A stretch of DNA of 64,000 nucleotides from Sphingobacterium mizutaii (GCF_900187125.1 NZ_LT906468.1:744001-808000); one strand, 5' to 3'. Positions 9,301 to 17,643 are shown, counted from the stretch's first letter. The notes: generated from the letters alone by a model not told the origin. Numbers and translations: made by a program.

Positions 9301-9545
9301 AGAAAATTGTCATACAGATTATGGATAATGGGGTTGGTTTTAATAAAGATTCCGATAATAAGTCCTCGGCTTTCAAACAAAGTTCCTTCGGTATAAAAGG
9401 CGTGCAAGAAAGGATCAATATCATCAATAGCTATTATCCTATGCCTATTGCTTCCATGCAGATCAATCAGGAGGATGAGGATTCCATATTTACTACGATC
9501 GTCTGTATTACCTTGCCGTCAAGTTCCGATTTAATGGAGACCTAA
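6336..9545 (+). CDS. Membrane sensor histidine kinase with propeller and Y_Y_Y domains
   Basis: A 1069-residue LytS-type sensor. Residues 1-22 are a signal peptide (ends AYAQ). The large periplasmic part contains repeated reg_prop motifs of the form GLIWISGKRGLSYFD and NIWMGTRYDGLICYN that build two beta-propellers, followed by a Y_Y_Y domain near 690-770. A single membrane helix lies at about 781-800, then a coiled coil (about 805-855), the His_kinase domain with phospho-acceptor H868 in QMNPHFIFN, and a C-terminal ATPase domain (PIVENAVHHG; MDNGVGF). This resembles hybrid two-component architecture without the fused AraC output; here output is the separate LytTR regulator just upstream. The ligand is unknown; no polysaccharide or SusCD genes are nearby. 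Confidence 0.94.
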   Translation: MDVRIFLSFVLAVCLISSTAYAQKRIYNFLHFTEKEGLSSNEVEGLAQDSNGLIWISGKRGLSYFDGQKFTEVKFEHTNGVMLNYLGSMAIDHHNRIWITSNSHGLICYDRNKPAGENLSSYTAKVSNKGLVKTNLYDVLASKSGLIYFSGQETDLQSLNPETGEIKQISMPGIPSKNYLTIFSLDEDSLGNIWMGTRYDGLICYNPKKHTAKQINLENEGENAVDGIVLRPDRIYAGYYDHDLIAADYNFQNSISSILGWDKSVNFYDNSISSIAFWPTENKILIGHVSNGIYTYQPETNQVEYISLQTLMPITPKPTRIFDFCIVKDGYWLATNSGLFYYSTKLNQINNLIEDRYADPIIELFNWKGKVWYRTETDFGELDANQDFRLSKYSLKQLKIGSLLTTNEAIYVSTIDQGVYEFKDPKKGMVPLEVSNEDQGLRKADCNSIVLDTIAKQAVLWIGSWNSGLYRYNLKTRQLDLFTVNDGLPDSKVICVGKDAEGSIWLGMDGYGLVRLENKIKPEFIQFSQNKQQSKTIQSNTVFSFLLDRQSRFWFSNASSGIAEIKKNYKGEYEFIQYPEKNTQPWLYSVKLQEDKNGLIWMKSQDGTMLFHPDAKVFFHLNESAGIYPPEEYITHSFFIQANTLFWCTNWGLVKGDLPVFFPNNEISFKPLINQFIVQHLDRSEELFQNEIKLSPDENNLIFNFSAAEQVFWQGLKFQYQLIGFDTDWVESSVDQLAVYNNLEGDDYTFQVRVGDQFGNWSAQLATIDISLASHWYATLWFKLLFIVLFLSAITLFYFYRLQQHKNINRLQAEYNQKLQQELLMNESKIKEQAADIEKEKQERLENDFKQKLYESELKAIRSQMNPHFIFNVLNSIEAYVVEKDSKSASDLIQKFASISRLVLENSQYSIVSLSSEIQLLKLYLELEQERFNHAFDFELEIQKDLTLKERKIPSMLIQPIVENAVHHGVRHLKSKKGLIRISIAEHDKKIVIQIMDNGVGFNKDSDNKSSAFKQSSFGIKGVQERINIINSYYPMPIASMQINQEDEDSIFTTIVCITLPSSSDLMET

Positions 9546-9577
9546 AGGGAAACATTCTATAAGGGTATGCATGCGGC

Positions 9578-9596
9578 GGGCGAATTCAATTCGCCC
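9578..9596. repeat. GGGCGAATTCAATTCGCCC palindrome
   Basis: A 19-nt palindrome with a one-base centre, preceded by GCATGCGGC. It belongs with the GGGGCGTATCGMATACGCCC palindromes near 22960 and 32930: outer GGGCG/CGCCC is kept while the centre differs. A common type of intergenic palindrome in Bacteroidota. Function unknown. Confidence 0.7.
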
Positions 9597-9609
9597 CAAC
9601 CAAAATTCC

Positions 9610-9722
9610 TATCCTAATTCTCCCCATGATCCTGACGTATCCTCCTATCCTTTGAATCCTGGTTCATTCCATGATCTTGGTCTATCCTCCCATCCCTTTA
9701 ATCCTGGTTCAAACCCCCATTC
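9610..9722 (+). repeat. 45-bp-family dispersed repeat, locus B
   Basis: Two clear units with AATCCTGGTTCA starting at 9655 and 9700 (45 bp apart), separated by ATCTTGGTCTATCCTCCCATCC, plus a degenerate earlier unit (ATCCTGACGTATCCTCCTATCC). It fills the gap between the convergent sensor kinase and thioesterase genes. Confidence 0.8.
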
Positions 9723-9741
9723 AACAAAAAACAACCGCTCC

Positions 9742-10269
9742 TTATCCCTTATGCTCGAAAAGGTTGACTAAATTCTTGATCTCTGTTGCATTTTCTGGTT
9801 TTAGTTTACCCGCTAATAACAACCTTAATTCTCTTCTTTGCATGGCTTCATCGTATAAGGTCTTTTCCTTCTCAGACTCTGGAATCAATTTAGGGATAGC
9901 TTTTGGGCGATCAGACTCATCGATGGATACAAATGTATAGTATGCCTCATTGGACTTCACTTTGGTGCCTTGAGGAAGGTTTTGGGCAAAGATTTCCATT
10001 CTTACTTCCACGGAGGTATTGAAGGCACGGGTTACTTGCGCCTCAATGGTCACCACTTCACCTAACTTAATGGAACGCTTGAAAGATACATTGTCCACCG
10101 AAACGGTTACCACTTGGTTATTGCAATGCTTTTGGGCAGCCATTGCCGAACAGATATCCATCCAATACAGGAGTCTTCCGCCCATTAGGTTTCCAAAAGT
10201 ATTGGTGTCATTGGGAAGTACCAATTCATTCATTTCGGTATAGGACTCCCTTGCATATTTATCTTGCAT
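9742..10269 (-). CDS. Acyl-CoA thioesterase (hotdog fold)
   Basis: A 175-residue hotdog-fold thioesterase of the BACH/YciA type, hydrolysing acyl-CoA to free fatty acid and CoA in the cytoplasm. The signature is NTFGNLMGGRLLYWMDICSA (residues 23-42), holding the N/D pair that lines the active site, followed by TVSVDNVSFKRSIKLGEVVTIEAQV. The C-terminal extension (RRELRLLLAGKL) is normal for Bacteroidota members. It is two bases downstream of the RmlD-like gene, so they are co-transcribed, although their functions have no obvious link. Chain-length preference cannot be read from sequence. Confidence 0.92.
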   Translation of the reverse strand: MQDKYARESYTEMNELVLPNDTNTFGNLMGGRLLYWMDICSAMAAQKHCNNQVVTVSVDNVSFKRSIKLGEVVTIEAQVTRAFNTSVEVRMEIFAQNLPQGTKVKSNEAYYTFVSIDESDRPKAIPKLIPESEKEKTLYDEAMQRRELRLLLAGKLKPENATEIKNLVNLFEHKG

Positions 10270-10271
10270 AG

Positions 10272-11201
10272 TTATTTTCTAAAGTATGTATATTGTTGAT
10301 CGATATAAGCCAATGATTCGCGGAATGGAGTCGGTTTAAATCCCAATTCGCGGATCGCTTTATCTAAAATAAACCCTGTTTTTCGAGGACGGTTTTCAGC
10401 TTGCCCAATTTCAGCCGCTTGGATAGGACTGATCAGGGACTTGTCGAAATTCCAATAATCTGCCAATTCCTCAACCGCTTCCAAAACGCTGAACATTTTT
10501 TCGCTTGAAATATGGAAGATGCCTTCTGCATTCTTGGTAATACAAAGCAAACAAGCATGAGCCAGATCATCAACCCAGGTTGGCATTCGCCATTGGTCGC
10601 TGACCACTTTGATAGCCTCTTGGGCTTCCAATTTGGATTTAGCCCAAAGTACTAAATTCGATCGCTTCGGGTCTGCAATGATGCCATATACCAGGATGGT
10701 CCGCAATATAGCAGCCCGGCAACCGGAATAGCTCACTGCCTCTTCGGCATCTAATTTACTCTGTCCGTAAGCATTGCATGCTGCGGTATCAGCAAGTTCA
10801 TCATAAGGACCATTTTTTCCATCAAAAACAAAATCTGTGGAAAGGAAAGTTAGGTGGATATCCTTGGCTTTGCATTCCTCAGCAAGCAATTTGACCACAT
10901 CTACATTGAGCTTTTTGCAGTTTATGGGATCTTGCTCGCAAGCCTCCACACTGGTCATTGCTGCGGTATGTACAATATGGGTAGGATTAAACGATTCTAT
11001 AAGGCGAATAAGGCCTGCGGAATCTAGTAAGTCCAATTGTACAAATTGATAACCTTGGTTATTCGGATTTCTGTTTGCCGAATGAGAGGTGCAGCATAGT
11101 GTATAGGCTGTTTCTCTTAAGATGAAATCTGTTAATTTCTGTCCTAGGAAACCATTGGATCCTGTGATCAAGACTCTGATATTTGAACTTAGTTGGTCCA
11201 T
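10272..11201 (-). CDS. RmlD-like SDR family sugar-nucleotide reductase
   Basis: An extended short-chain dehydrogenase of the RmlD/dTDP-4-dehydrorhamnose reductase type. The NAD(P)-binding GSNGFLGQ is at residues 14-21, the catalytic YxxxK is Tyr145/Lys149 in NAYGQSK, and STDFVFDG (about 121-128) carries the usual Ser/Thr. In the family the enzyme reduces a 4-keto sugar nucleotide, but the other rhamnose genes (rmlA, B, C) are absent here, so the true substrate is open. The start overlaps the M28 peptidase stop by 13 bases and the stop is two bases from the thioesterase start, giving a three-gene minus-strand operon. Confidence 0.85.
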   Translation of the reverse strand: MDQLSSNIRVLITGSNGFLGQKLTDFILRETAYTLCCTSHSANRNPNNQGYQFVQLDLLDSAGLIRLIESFNPTHIVHTAAMTSVEACEQDPINCKKLNVDVVKLLAEECKAKDIHLTFLSTDFVFDGKNGPYDELADTAACNAYGQSKLDAEEAVSYSGCRAAILRTILVYGIIADPKRSNLVLWAKSKLEAQEAIKVVSDQWRMPTWVDDLAHACLLCITKNAEGIFHISSEKMFSVLEAVEELADYWNFDKSLISPIQAAEIGQAENRPRKTGFILDKAIRELGFKPTPFRESLAYIDQQYTYFRK

Positions 11202-12130
11202 TGAAAGTCCATCTTAGGTTGTTTCATGGAATTGTCCAGCACATCGATCTCCAATTGCAGAATAGCTTCCATGGCTTTGTAGTCTATCCTTTCTTCATCA
11301 TCAGTCGGTTTATGGTAGTCATCATGCCCACCAGTATGGAAAAATAGGACAGGGATGTTTTTCCTGTAAAAGGAGGTTTGGTCTGAGCCTCCATTTCCAT
11401 CACGGCTCTTATTGAATTTGATGGTACTGCTGATCCCTTCGAAGATCTTAGGGAAAGCTGAGCTTGTTCCATATCCAATGACGGCCAGACCATTGTCGGG
11501 ATTATAACGGCCGATCATATCCATGTTTAACATCCATTGGATGGATTCTAAAGGGATAGTTGGATTTTCGGTAAAATATTTTGAGCCTATTAATCCCAAT
11601 TCCTCGGCGCCAAAACCGATAAATAAGAGATTAAAGGGTTCTTTGATGTCGTTTGTAGCATAATGCCTCGCTAATTCCAATAATCCAGCTACGCCAGATG
11701 CATTGTCATCGGCTCCATTATGGATTTTCCCTACACCCAAGGAGTCTTTAGAACCGCCGATTTCACCTTTGCCTAAGTGGTCATAATGTGCTCCGACAAC
11801 GATAGTGTAAGGAGCAGCATTGTCGATGAATCCGATGATGTTGTCCGATCTTCTCTCGGCATTTTCTATCTTCACTTTGGTCACCTTTGCGGGAAAATTC
11901 TGTCGGTATCCATTTTCTCCTTTTGGTTGCAATTTATATTTCTTGAAGTATTTCTCGACGTAGTCTGCTGCTTTTGACGAACCTTTCATCCCCGTCTCCC
12001 TTCCAAGCATTTTATCTGATGAAAGATATTTGATGTGTTTTTTGAGATTTTTAGGGTTTACTTGCGCATTTGCTGAACCTAAAATTGCCAGACAAAGAGC
12101 AATAGAAAAAAGTATTCGGAGATTTTTCAT
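11189..12130 (-). CDS. M28 family zinc aminopeptidase, exported
   Basis: A secreted M28-family zinc peptidase: a signal peptide (SIALCLAILGSANAQ), then VGAHYDHLG and NGADDNASGVAGLLELARHY with the metal-binding His and Asp, FGAEELGLIGS with the catalytic Glu region, and MIGRYN and HDDYHKPTDDEERID toward the end. It would trim peptides in the periplasm. A start of MDM at 12136 would use TTG; the ATG at 12130 (MKNLRILFSIALC) gives a normal signal peptide and is preferred. The 3' end overlaps the following reductase gene by 13 bases. Confidence 0.9.
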   Translation of the reverse strand: MKNLRILFSIALCLAILGSANAQVNPKNLKKHIKYLSSDKMLGRETGMKGSSKAADYVEKYFKKYKLQPKGENGYRQNFPAKVTKVKIENAERRSDNIIGFIDNAAPYTIVVGAHYDHLGKGEIGGSKDSLGVGKIHNGADDNASGVAGLLELARHYATNDIKEPFNLLFIGFGAEELGLIGSKYFTENPTIPLESIQWMLNMDMIGRYNPDNGLAVIGYGTSSAFPKIFEGISSTIKFNKSRDGNGGSDQTSFYRKNIPVLFFHTGGHDDYHKPTDDEERIDYKAMEAILQLEIDVLDNSMKQPKMDFQWTN

Positions 12131-12197
12131 GTCCAAATATACGGATAAAGCGAAAAGTGTCGTAATTAGCTTTGTTAACTTTGTTTAATCGAAAGGT

Positions 12198-12848
12198 TTA
12201 GTCCTCTACGATTTCACTATTTGCATGTGATTTCTCATCATGTTCTTCCTTAAAATAGCGTTTTTGGAAAATCAGGATAAGGAAAACCCCTACAGAGATT
12301 GCCGAGTCGGCAATATTGAACACTGGTCGGAAGAACAAAAAGTCCTCACCACCCCAAATAGGGAACCAGGTAGGGAAGGTCCCGCTGATCAGTGGGAAGT
12401 ATAGCATATCGACTACCTTGCCGTGCAAGAAAGTCGCATAGCCCCCGCCATCAGGGAATAGGACTGCTTTGGAGAATGGAGTACTCTCGCTAAAGATCAA
12501 TCCATAAAAGGCACTGTCTATGATATTGCCGAGTGCTCCAGCAAATATCAAGGCTACGTTCAGGATAAAACCACGGTTATACTTGTTCTTGACCATATAA
12601 TGGAGCCCATAACCAATGCCCATGACAGCAATGATACGGAACACACTCAGGAAAAGCTTGCCATATTCTCCACCGAATTCCATTCCATAAGCCATGCCTG
12701 GATTTTCAATAAAGTGAATCAGAACCTTATCACCTAAAACTTTGAAATCCTGACCAATGGTCATGTTTAATTTGACCCAAAACTTTGAGATTTGGTCAAC
12801 TAATAAAATGATAATAATCAGTAGAACGGGCTTGGAGTATCCTTTCAT
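12198..12848 (-). CDS. lspA: Lipoprotein signal peptidase II
   Basis: A four-helix inner-membrane aspartic protease that cleaves the signal peptide of prolipoproteins after diacylglyceryl transfer. The catalytic dyad is visible as Asp111 (ALGNIIDSAFYG) and Asp181 (FNIADSAISVGV). The loop between them is long (residues 114-178), as usual in Bacteroidota, which makes the protein 216 aa against about 165 in E. coli. The gene lies downstream of the DksA-like gene and ileS, the widely conserved ileS-lspA neighbourhood. A strong hairpin sits directly in front of its start (see 12858-12891). Confidence 0.96.
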   Translation of the reverse strand: MKGYSKPVLLIIIILLVDQISKFWVKLNMTIGQDFKVLGDKVLIHFIENPGMAYGMEFGGEYGKLFLSVFRIIAVMGIGYGLHYMVKNKYNRGFILNVALIFAGALGNIIDSAFYGLIFSESTPFSKAVLFPDGGGYATFLHGKVVDMLYFPLISGTFPTWFPIWGGEDFLFFRPVFNIADSAISVGVFLILIFQKRYFKEEHDEKSHANSEIVED

Positions 12849-12857
12849 AGCATATAA

Positions 12858-12891
12858 AAATGGTCTTTGCTGTTGATAACAAAGACCATTT
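12858..12891 (-). terminator. Hairpin/terminator between the dksA-like gene and lspA
   Basis: A 12-bp perfect stem (AAATGGTCTTTG with CAAAGACCATTT) and a 10-base loop, followed on the minus strand by a short U-run and only nine bases later by the lspA ATG. It looks like an intrinsic terminator placed inside the leader of lspA, so lspA must rely on read-through or on a promoter inside the hairpin region. Confidence 0.75.
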
Positions 12892-12905
12892 AATTAATCT
12901 TTTGC

Positions 12906-13289
12906 TTAATATTGTTTGTTTTTAGCCTCAATACTCAAGGTGGTATGAGGTACAGCTTTCAATCTTTCTTTTTGAATCAACTTGCCAGTTTCTCTACAGA
13001 TGCCGTAAGTTTTGTTTTCAATGCGCACTAGGGCTGCTTCAAGATTGTCGATAAATTTCTTTTGACGAGCTGCTAATTGGTTGATTTGCTCTTTTTCCAA
13101 TGTGGCAGAACCATCTTCTAATGTCTTGTAGGTACCTGCTGTATCGTCAGTTCCATTCGCATTGCTATTACTTAAAGAAGTAGTCAAAGAGGTCAATTCC
13201 TCTCTTGCTATGCGCAACTTCTCAAGAATTATTGCTTTAAATTCCTGTAATTCAGCATCACTGTACCGTGTTTTCTCTGTGTTTCCCAT
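12906..13289 (-). CDS. DksA/TraR-family protein without the zinc cysteines
   Basis: A 127-residue DksA/TraR-type protein: N-terminal helix, coiled-coil arms (about residues 12-95) and a C-terminal segment YGICRETGKLIQKERLKAVP. In classical DksA the C-terminal region holds four cysteines binding zinc. Here only the single Cys of GICRETG remains, as is usual for the Bacteroidota version of this family. DksA proteins bind in the RNA polymerase secondary channel and modulate transcription; whether this variant does so is inferred. The gene starts four bases after the ileS stop and is clearly co-transcribed with it. Confidence 0.88.
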   Translation of the reverse strand: MGNTEKTRYSDAELQEFKAIILEKLRIAREELTSLTTSLSNSNANGTDDTAGTYKTLEDGSATLEKEQINQLAARQKKFIDNLEAALVRIENKTYGICRETGKLIQKERLKAVPHTTLSIEAKNKQY

Positions 13290-13292
13290 ACT

Positions 13293-16200
13293 TTAAATTT
13301 TTTCTATTGATAGCAATAAATTCTCTCCATCAATTTCGATAGCATCTCCATTTGCCAGTGCACTATCGAATTTCAGACTGTCGGCTAAAATTTCCGTACA
13401 AATATACGAGAAATTATTATCTACAGCTTGTTGAATTTCAGTATTTTGACTTAAGGTCACATTTATTCGGTCTGTAACTTCAAATCCTTTATCTTTTCTG
13501 AGATTTTGAATACGGTTAATAAGCTCTCTGGCCATCCCTTCATCCTTTAACTCTGCAGAAATATTAACGTCTAAAGCTACTGTTAAACGTCCTAAATTAG
13601 CAACTTGCCATCCTTCTACGTCCTCTGCTATGATTTCTACATCTTCGCTGCTAATTACATATTCCGTGCCAGTTAACTGAATAGAACCTTGGTTTTCTAG
13701 TTCTTGGATCTGTGCTGCATCCATACTTTGGATAGCACTGGCTACCATTTTCATGTCCTTACCTACCTTAGCACCAAGCACTTTGAAGTTAGGTTTTACC
13801 TTTTTCTTGATGATACCAGTGGTGTCGGTAATGAATTCAATATCCTTGATATTTGTTTCTGAAAGAATCAAATCTTTTACCTTCTCTACCTTGGCTTGGA
13901 ACGAACTGTCCAGTACAGGCACCAGGATCTTGCTCAACGGCTGTCTTACATTGATTCCTGTTTTCTTTCTCAAGGATAAGGTCAATGAAGATATATCTTG
14001 TGCCAAGGCCATGCGTTCCTCCAATTCCTTATCGACCAATTCCACATGGTAAACAGGATAGTCAGCTAAGTGAACAGATTCATATTTTTCTTTACCAGTA
14101 GCGGCATTTAAATCCAAATACAACTGGTCTGCAAAGAATGGCGATATAGGTGCAATTAATTTTGCAATGGTATCCAAACAAGTATATAAGGTTTGGTAAG
14201 CTGAAATTTTATCCTGTGAGTATTCACCCTTCCAGAAACGACGACGGCATAAACGAACATACCAGTTACTCAAATGCTCGTCCACAAAGTTCTGGATTGC
14301 ACGTGCTGCTTTGGTCGGTTCATAGTCTGCATAGAATTCATCTACCTCTTTGCTCAAACTGTTCAATAAGGAGATAATCCAACGGTCGATCTCAGGACGG
14401 TGTTTCAATGGGATCTCTGGCTCTGCATAGTTGAATTTATCAATGTTGGCATAAAGCGCAAAGAATGCATAGGTGTTGTACAAGGTTCCGAAGAATTTAC
14501 GACGAACTTCATCCAATCCTTCTTCATTGAATTTCAGGTTATCCCAAGGTGCTGCATTACTGATCATGTACCAACGGGTTGCATCGGCTGAATATTTGTC
14601 GATCGTAGCAAATGGATCTACTCCATTGCCTAGACGTTTGGACATCTTGTTTCCATTTTTGTCCAAAACCAATCCATTAGAAACAACATTCTTGAATGCA
14701 ATCGATCCGCGTACCATGGTTGAAATAGCATGCAGGGTAAAGAACCAACCACGGGTTTGGTCAACTCCTTCAGCAATGAAATCTGCAGGGAATGCTGAAA
14801 AATATTCTTCCTTGAATGGAAGGGCTTCCCCTTTTTCCAATTTATCGTAATCTAATCCCCACTGCGCATAAGGCATAGCTCCTGAATCAAACCAAACGTC
14901 GATCAGATCCGGTTCACGGAATAATTTCTGGCCGCCATCTGAAACCAAGATGATGTCATCCACATAAGGTCTATGCAGATCTAGATCATCAGTTCCAAAT
15001 TTGTCCAAGTAGGATTTGTTGGTTGCTTTTTCATCTTCTGTTAAGACATCTGAGTTTAATGAAGCCTCCAAATAAGATTTCAACTCTGGCATAGAACCAA
15101 TGCAGATCTCTTCATTCTCATCTTCACTTCTCCAGATCGGTAGGGGAGTTCCCCAATATCTCGAACGGGAAAGGTTCCAGTCAACCAGGTTTTCCAACCA
15201 GTTGCCGAAACGACCGGTTCCTGTTGCTTCTGGTTTCCAGTTGATAGTTTTATTCAAGGCCACCAATTCTTCTTTCACCGCTGTGGTTTTGATAAACCAG
15301 CTATCCAAAGGATAGTAAAGTACCGGTTTATCCGTTCTCCAACAGTGTGGATAGGTGTGCTCATATTTCTTTACATCAAATGCTTTGTTCTCTTCTTTCA
15401 GCTTGATCGCAATCAAAACATCCGTAGGACGGAAATCCTTTTCTGCGCGCTCTTCATTCGAGTAATATTCTTCTTTTACAAAACGGCCTGCAAAATCAGT
15501 GATTTCTTTCACGAATTTCCCTGTTTTATCAACCGTAGGGACTTCTTTGCCATTTTCATCAAGTACCATAATGGATGGAATACCATTCTCACGAGCTACC
15601 CTAAAGTCATCTGCACCATAGGTTGGTGAGGTATGCACGATACCTGTACCATCCTCAGTGGTCACAAAGTCACCTAAGATCACACGGAATGCTTTTTCTC
15701 TAAGCTCTTCAGAAGTCACGTAAGGCATCAATTGATGATAACGTAAGCCTTCAATTTCCGCACCTTTAAATTCTTCAACGATTTCCCAAGGGATAACCTT
15801 GTCGCCAAATTTATAGTCTTGGAAGGAAACCTGTTGACCGTCTGCTTTAAAGTGCTTAGCGATCAGGTTTTTTGCCAAGATTACCGATACTGCAGTTCCA
15901 GTGTATTGGTTGAAGGTTTTTACTTTGACATAGTCAATGTTTTTACCCACGGTCAAGGCACTGTTTCCTGGCAAGGTCCAAGGAGTAGTCGTCCAAGCAA
16001 GGAATGCTACATCTTCATCTTGGTTTTCCACCAAGCGATCCATCATAGGGTGGATCTGTTGCTTGTCCAAACGGAACTCGGCAACGATGGTTGTGTCTTT
16101 CACATCCTTGTAGGTTCCAGGTTGGTTCAACTCGTGTGAGCTCAAGCCTGTTCCTGCAGCAGGAGAATATGGTTGTATGGTATAGCCCTTGTACAGTAAA

Positions 16201-16706
16201 CCTTTTTTGTACAGATCCTTCAATAAGAACCATAAGGTTTCAATATATTCATTCTGGTAAGTGATATAAGGATGTTCCAGGTCGACCCAATAACCCATTT
16301 TTTGGGTCAAGTCGTTCCATACATCGGTGTATTTCATGACCTCCTTACGACAGGCATCATTATAGTCCTTTACGGAAATTTTCTTACCGATATCTTCTTT
16401 GGTGATCCCTAAAGTCTTTTCCACAGCTAATTCAATAGGCAAACCATGGGTGTCCCAACCCCCTTTACGTTTAACCTGATAACCTTTCAAGGTTTTATAT
16501 CGGCAAAAGATATCTTTGATCGTCCTTGCCATAACATGGTGAATACCAGGCATTCCATTTGCTGATGGAGGTCCCTCATAAAAAGTGTAGGGTTTGCTGG
16601 CTGGTCGATTGGAGATACTCTTTGCAAAGATGTCGTCAGTCTCCCAACGTTTCAATACTTCTTTGCCTATTTCTGAAAGATTTAACTGCTTATATTCCTT
16701 GTACAT
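13293..16706 (-). CDS. ileS: Isoleucyl-tRNA synthetase
   Basis: A class I aminoacyl-tRNA synthetase charging tRNA-Ile. The nucleotide-binding HIGH-type motif is present as PGIHHVMAR (near residue 52) and the KMSKR loop at residues 687-691. GVDQTRGWFFTLH and the tryptophan-rich YYWD-like editing-domain strands are also present. The GIHH version of the HIGH motif and the 1137-aa length resemble the eukaryote-like IleS2 class, which is often naturally less sensitive to mupirocin; that trait is an inference. The ATG at 16706 is chosen over an adjacent upstream GTG. First gene of the ileS, dksA-like, lspA series. Confidence 0.97.
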   Translation of the reverse strand: MYKEYKQLNLSEIGKEVLKRWETDDIFAKSISNRPASKPYTFYEGPPSANGMPGIHHVMARTIKDIFCRYKTLKGYQVKRKGGWDTHGLPIELAVEKTLGITKEDIGKKISVKDYNDACRKEVMKYTDVWNDLTQKMGYWVDLEHPYITYQNEYIETLWFLLKDLYKKGLLYKGYTIQPYSPAAGTGLSSHELNQPGTYKDVKDTTIVAEFRLDKQQIHPMMDRLVENQDEDVAFLAWTTTPWTLPGNSALTVGKNIDYVKVKTFNQYTGTAVSVILAKNLIAKHFKADGQQVSFQDYKFGDKVIPWEIVEEFKGAEIEGLRYHQLMPYVTSEELREKAFRVILGDFVTTEDGTGIVHTSPTYGADDFRVARENGIPSIMVLDENGKEVPTVDKTGKFVKEITDFAGRFVKEEYYSNEERAEKDFRPTDVLIAIKLKEENKAFDVKKYEHTYPHCWRTDKPVLYYPLDSWFIKTTAVKEELVALNKTINWKPEATGTGRFGNWLENLVDWNLSRSRYWGTPLPIWRSEDENEEICIGSMPELKSYLEASLNSDVLTEDEKATNKSYLDKFGTDDLDLHRPYVDDIILVSDGGQKLFREPDLIDVWFDSGAMPYAQWGLDYDKLEKGEALPFKEEYFSAFPADFIAEGVDQTRGWFFTLHAISTMVRGSIAFKNVVSNGLVLDKNGNKMSKRLGNGVDPFATIDKYSADATRWYMISNAAPWDNLKFNEEGLDEVRRKFFGTLYNTYAFFALYANIDKFNYAEPEIPLKHRPEIDRWIISLLNSLSKEVDEFYADYEPTKAARAIQNFVDEHLSNWYVRLCRRRFWKGEYSQDKISAYQTLYTCLDTIAKLIAPISPFFADQLYLDLNAATGKEKYESVHLADYPVYHVELVDKELEERMALAQDISSLTLSLRKKTGINVRQPLSKILVPVLDSSFQAKVEKVKDLILSETNIKDIEFITDTTGIIKKKVKPNFKVLGAKVGKDMKMVASAIQSMDAAQIQELENQGSIQLTGTEYVISSEDVEIIAEDVEGWQVANLGRLTVALDVNISAELKDEGMARELINRIQNLRKDKGFEVTDRINVTLSQNTEIQQAVDNNFSYICTEILADSLKFDSALANGDAIEIDGENLLLSIEKI

Positions 16707-16784
16707 CACGTAATCTAATTCTGATTTTTAAAGGTCGCTAATTTAGTGAAAAATTTGCATAAATAATAGACAGAAGGGAATGGG

Positions 16785-17000
16785 GAGATTTGGGTTGGGG
16801 TGTTGGGGTTTGAACCAGGATGAATGGGATGGGAGGATGGACCAAGATTTGGGAATGAACCAGGATGAATGGGATGAGAGGATGTGCCAAGATCGTGATT
16901 TGAACCAGGATTCCCTTCGGCGCCGCTCAGGGTACGGGATGAGAGGATGGGCCAAGATCTTTTCCGAAGGTCGAGAGGAGTCGAGACCCGGCACAGGATT
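16785..17000 (-). repeat. 45-bp-family dispersed repeat, locus C (longest)
   Basis: On the plus strand GAACCAGGAT begins at 16812, 16857 and 16902, exactly 45 bp apart, each followed by a GGGATGRGAGGATG.GCCAAGAT module. After the third unit a palindromic insert of the form CCCTTCGGCGCCGCTCAGGG appears, then another GGATGGGCCAAGATC module. The same insert occurs in locus F near 32805. Open frames through this stretch show a 15-residue period but are by-products of the repeat. Confidence 0.85.
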
Positions 17001-17057
17001 AATGAGGCAAGATCATTAGCGGTATATTCAAACATGGCACGTTAGCCTGGAAGTCGC

Positions 17058-17095
17058 GCAAAAACGATGTTCGATTAATCGAACATCGTTTTTGC
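17058..17095. terminator. Perfect 38-nt palindrome
   Basis: A perfect inverted repeat centred between 17076 and 17077, with core GTTCGATTAATCGAAC and arms extended by GATGTTTTTGC-type sequence. It has A/T runs on both outer sides like a bidirectional terminator, but the nearest genes start or stop hundreds of bases away. The core resembles the GTTCGATATCGAAC site near 61060 with two extra central bases. Confidence 0.55.
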
Positions 17096-17233
17096 ATTTA
17101 CCCTATATTGTTCAATGCCATTTCTAAAATAATTCATCCCCGCTGGGGATGAATGGGGGATAAAAATATTCTTCTGGTAAATAAATATGGGTATGAATGG
17201 ATACAAATATAGATCTAACAAAATGTAATTGGT

Positions 17234-17435
17234 ACGCAGGAAGGATCTCGGAACTATTTAATCCATATTGGTATTGGCGAACAGGGCATCATTGGTATTA
17301 GCGAACAGGTCATCCATCGAAGATGGATGATGACAAGATCTTTATGGGGCATTTACGTACAGATTCTTCACTAATCGTTCAGAATTGGAAATGCGTTTGG
17401 GAGGGATTCAGAGCGGAGCGAAGAATCTATTTTTT
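17234..17435 (+). repeat. 200-bp inverted repeat, copy 1
   Basis: About 200 bases from ACGCAGGAAGGATC through TTCAGAATTGGAAATGCG to GAAGAATCTATTTTT. The reverse complement of 25328-25527 matches it almost base for base over its whole length. It includes the hairpin CATCCATCGAAGATGGATG (17311-17329) and two TTGGYATTRGCGAACAGG units. No coding capacity, no transposase. Confidence 0.9.
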
Positions 17436-17496
17436 TTTTAAGGATTGTTCATCGTGAGCAGCGCGAACGAACTGTTTTTTTCTAAATAAGAAATTT

Positions 17497-17600
17497 CAGA
17501 AAAATATTTCACCCTCGCTAGGGGTTTTCCCATTTTCGCCTCATCCTTCTACAAAGATTCTACCCCTTCCAGGGGTTTTCCACAAACATCAACCCTTCCG
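17497..17600. repeat. CACCC/AGGGGTT palindromic modules
   Basis: A series of imperfect palindromes (TTTCACCCTCGCTAGGGGTT, TACCCCTTCCAGGGGTT, CAACCCTTCCGCAGGAAG). The sequence AAATATTTCACCC and the CCCC...GGGGTT pattern are shared with 24755-24830, 33040-33115 and the 200-bp tandem array near 61400-62400. Confidence 0.7.
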
Positions 17601-17643
17601 CAGGAAGCCCTTTAGCCTCAGGCTCATTTCCAGTGGCGGAAAA

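Noticed and set aside
16740..17000. tRNA-like GGTTCAAA motifs in the 45-bp repeats
   Set aside because: GGTTCAA resembles a T-loop, but there is no acceptor stem, D-arm or anticodon arm around it at any of the loci.
16780..17019. Frames with 15-residue repeats (NQDEWDGRMDQD type)
   Set aside because: The 45-bp repeat keeps frame by arithmetic (45 = 15 codons). Similar frames open on both strands and in several loci with different reading frames, so protein selection is unlikely.
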